From positions 1 to 5,368 of the forward strand of contig JADLCG010000072.1 of the NCBI GenBank assembly GCA_020847355.1: DNA of 5,368 nucleotides, given 5' to 3'. This DNA is from Anaerolineales bacterium (GTDB taxonomy: Bacteria > Chloroflexota > Anaerolineae > Anaerolineales > Villigracilaceae). A program made the translations under genes and the position numbers. Below, piece by piece: positions 4,002 to 5,368 of this stretch. Each line of letters starts with the position of its first letter. Position 1 is the stretch's first letter. The notes under the pieces were generated by a model. That model saw only the letters and a program-made list of their open reading frames with translations. It ran no database searches and was not told the origin of the DNA.

Positions 4002-5258
4002 CTATAAAGCCCATTCGCCTTGACGCATGATCGGTTCGCGTGTGCCGTCTTTATGAATGCCGTCAATATCCATTTTAGGCGAGCCAATCATAAAATCCAC
4101 GTGATTCAAACTGACGTTTCCGCCAGCCGCGATAAATTCCTCGTCGTTGAGTTCCTCTCCGCCCGTCAGCGTGAAGCGGTAGGCGCGCCCAATGGCAATG
4201 TGACAAGAGGCATTTTCGTCAAATAACGTGTTGTAGAAGAGATGTCCGCGTTGGGCAATTGGCGAGCTGGCTGGCACTAGCGCTACTTCGCCTAAGCGGT
4301 GTGAACCTTCGTCTGTATCCACTAATCTTTTCAGGGCTTCTTCGCCTTTTTTCGCGGAGACTTTGGTAATACGCCCATTTTCAAAAGTGACTTGAAAATC
4401 TTCGATTAAAGTTCCGCCATAGCTTAATGGGAAGGTCGCCGCAACGACGCCATCGGCGCGATGACGATCTGGCAGTGTAAAAACTTCTTCAGTGGGCATG
4501 TTTGCAGTGAATGCCACGCCGTTCTGAGCGAGGGATTGCGCGCTGATCCAGCGATGTCCATTGGGCAGACCTAATGTGAAGTCTGTGCCTTCCGCTTTGT
4601 AATGTAGAGCGTCAAATTTTTTGGCTTGTAAAATATTGGCGCGGACTTTCAAGTTGTCAATATGTTTTTGCCAGGCGGCGATTGGATCGGGCTGGTCAAT
4701 CCGGGTGGTTTCAAAAATTGCCTGCCAAAGTTTTTCTTGTGCCTTTTCGGCGGATAAATTCGGAAAAACTTTTTTCGCCCAAGCTTCTCCGGCGGCGGCG
4801 ACTACGCACCAGTTAATGGCGTTGGTCGTCACTTTTTCGCCGACTTGACTTGCGGCAGTCAACTGTTTCTTTTGCATCATGCCGACAACTTCCGGGTCTA
4901 AGCCGCCGAGTAAATCCGGGTTTGAACCGGCGATGGAGAGCAGTGCGTCGCCGTTGTTGATCATATTCATAATCGCGTCAACCATGTGGGTTGGATATTC
5001 GTCAAAAGAATCTTTGGGCGCATATTGCGCGCGCAAGCGGAGCATTTCTTCATCGCCCCAAATGACTTCCACGTATTTTGCGCCCACGCCGTAAGCGGCT
5101 TTGGCGACTTCACGCACCAAGGGCGCAAATTGAAGCGGCACGCCGCGCGTGGCCATTAATGAGATGATGAGTCTTTGCCCCGTGCGAATATTTAATCCAA
5201 CTTTGACGATCGCTTCAGCGTACTTCGTTAACATTGCTTGATGAGATGAGTCGCTCAT
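4002..5258 (-). CDS. M29 family metallo-aminopeptidase (aminopeptidase T/AmpS-like)
   Basis: Cytosolic, metal-dependent aminopeptidase that releases N-terminal residues from peptides; 418 residues, the normal length for family M29. Seen: an N-terminal domain with the family pattern KYAEAIVKVGLNIRTGQRLII (12-32) and AYGVGAKYVEVIW (55-67), and a C-terminal catalytic domain. The likely metal ligands are Glu258 (in MPTEEVF), Glu324 (in LGEVAL), His353 (in SCHIAIG), His386 and Asp388 (in LNHVDFMIG). Their spacing of 66, 29, 33 and 2 residues agrees with my recollection of the ligands in Staphylococcus AmpS. Tyr360 follows the His353 motif. All are intact, so the enzyme should be active, with two divalent metals. 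The start at 5258 has GAGG at 5266-5263, 4 nt before the ATG, and a credible promoter further upstream. A perfect inverted repeat lies just past the stop, so this gene is probably transcribed alone. Substrate range in this family is broad, and a housekeeping role in peptide turnover is likely. Confidence 0.96.
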   Translation of the reverse strand: MSDSSHQAMLTKYAEAIVKVGLNIRTGQRLIISLMATRGVPLQFAPLVREVAKAAYGVGAKYVEVIWGDEEMLRLRAQYAPKDSFDEYPTHMVDAIMNMINNGDALLSIAGSNPDLLGGLDPEVVGMMQKKQLTAASQVGEKVTTNAINWCVVAAAGEAWAKKVFPNLSAEKAQEKLWQAIFETTRIDQPDPIAAWQKHIDNLKVRANILQAKKFDALHYKAEGTDFTLGLPNGHRWISAQSLAQNGVAFTANMPTEEVFTLPDRHRADGVVAATFPLSYGGTLIEDFQVTFENGRITKVSAKKGEEALKRLVDTDEGSHRLGEVALVPASSPIAQRGHLFYNTLFDENASCHIAIGRAYRFTLTGGEELNDEEFIAAGGNVSLNHVDFMIGSPKMDIDGIHKDGTREPIMRQGEWAL

Positions 5259-5286
5259 AATGCCTCAGTTTTTTTGGAATTTTTCA

Positions 5287-5315
5287 AGTATAGCGCTCTT
5301 TATTCTGCGCTTTAA
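5287..5315 (-). promoter_or_regulatory. Probable promoter of the aminopeptidase gene
   Basis: On the minus strand TTAAAG (5315-5310) is separated by 17 bp from TATACT (5292-5287). The -10 box is one mismatch from consensus and the -35 box is weak. The start site would be near 5280, giving a leader of about 22 nt that contains the GAGG ribosome site. Spacing and position fit well. Confidence 0.5.
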
Positions 5316-5327
5316 GCTGTGACTATC

Positions 5328-5368
5328 TTGACTTGGCGGGGTATATACTTACAAAAGATTTATGGAGA
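5328..5368 (+). promoter_or_regulatory. Possible divergent promoter for a gene beyond the right edge
   Basis: The plus strand has TTGACT at 5328-5333 and TATACT at 5344-5349, but these are only 10 bp apart and so do not form one standard promoter. TTGACT with TACAAA (5350-5355, 16-bp spacing) is an alternative. The window ends in TTATGGAGA, which is either an ATG at 5362 or a GGAGA ribosome site for a start just outside. No coding evidence can be obtained from this end. Confidence 0.2.

Overview
This window looks like ordinary chromosome from an uncultured Chloroflexota bacterium, probably of the Anaerolineae type. That placement is inference. It rests on lipoproteins with long Thr/Pro linkers written largely in ACGCC-type codons, a roughly half-GC base composition, and the style of the DUF4342 and flavin-reductase-like proteins. 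There is no rRNA, tRNA, CRISPR array, integrase, transposase or plasmid/phage marker.

Layout: positions 1-275 (minus) hold the first 91 codons of an ABC-2-type exporter ATPase that runs off the left edge. A 107-bp divergent gap follows. Positions 383-2510 (plus) form a tight three-gene operon: two paralogous lipoproteins, 14 nt apart, and then a Sir2-family NAD-dependent deacylase whose start codon shares a base with the stop of the second lipoprotein (TAATG). This operon meets a minus-strand block head-on with a single base between the two stop codons. Read in its own direction, the minus block is an M29 aminopeptidase (5258-4002), a 54-bp gap with a perfect 13-bp inverted repeat and a TATAAT box, a four-TM membrane protein of unknown function (3947-3348), a PPOX-fold flavin protein (3344-2772) and a DUF4342 protein (2760-2512). 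The last three are 3 and 11 nt apart and probably share one transcript. The last 110 bp upstream of the aminopeptidase carry its promoter and possibly that of a divergent gene beyond the right edge.

Functional picture: the sirtuin should remove acyl groups from protein lysines using NAD+, with active-site features of the desuccinylase/demalonylase (SIRT5/CobB) type. The lipoproteins would sit on the outer face of the membrane and display a small Cys-bounded beta-rich domain, so their link with a cytosolic sirtuin is transcriptional rather than obviously biochemical. The M29 enzyme is a cytosolic metallo-aminopeptidase. I do not see a convincing new defence, mobile or biosynthetic system. The most worthwhile items are the inverted repeat sitting over a probable leaderless promoter, the duplicated lipoprotein pair coupled to the sirtuin, and the unknown membrane protein/PPOX/DUF4342 cassette.
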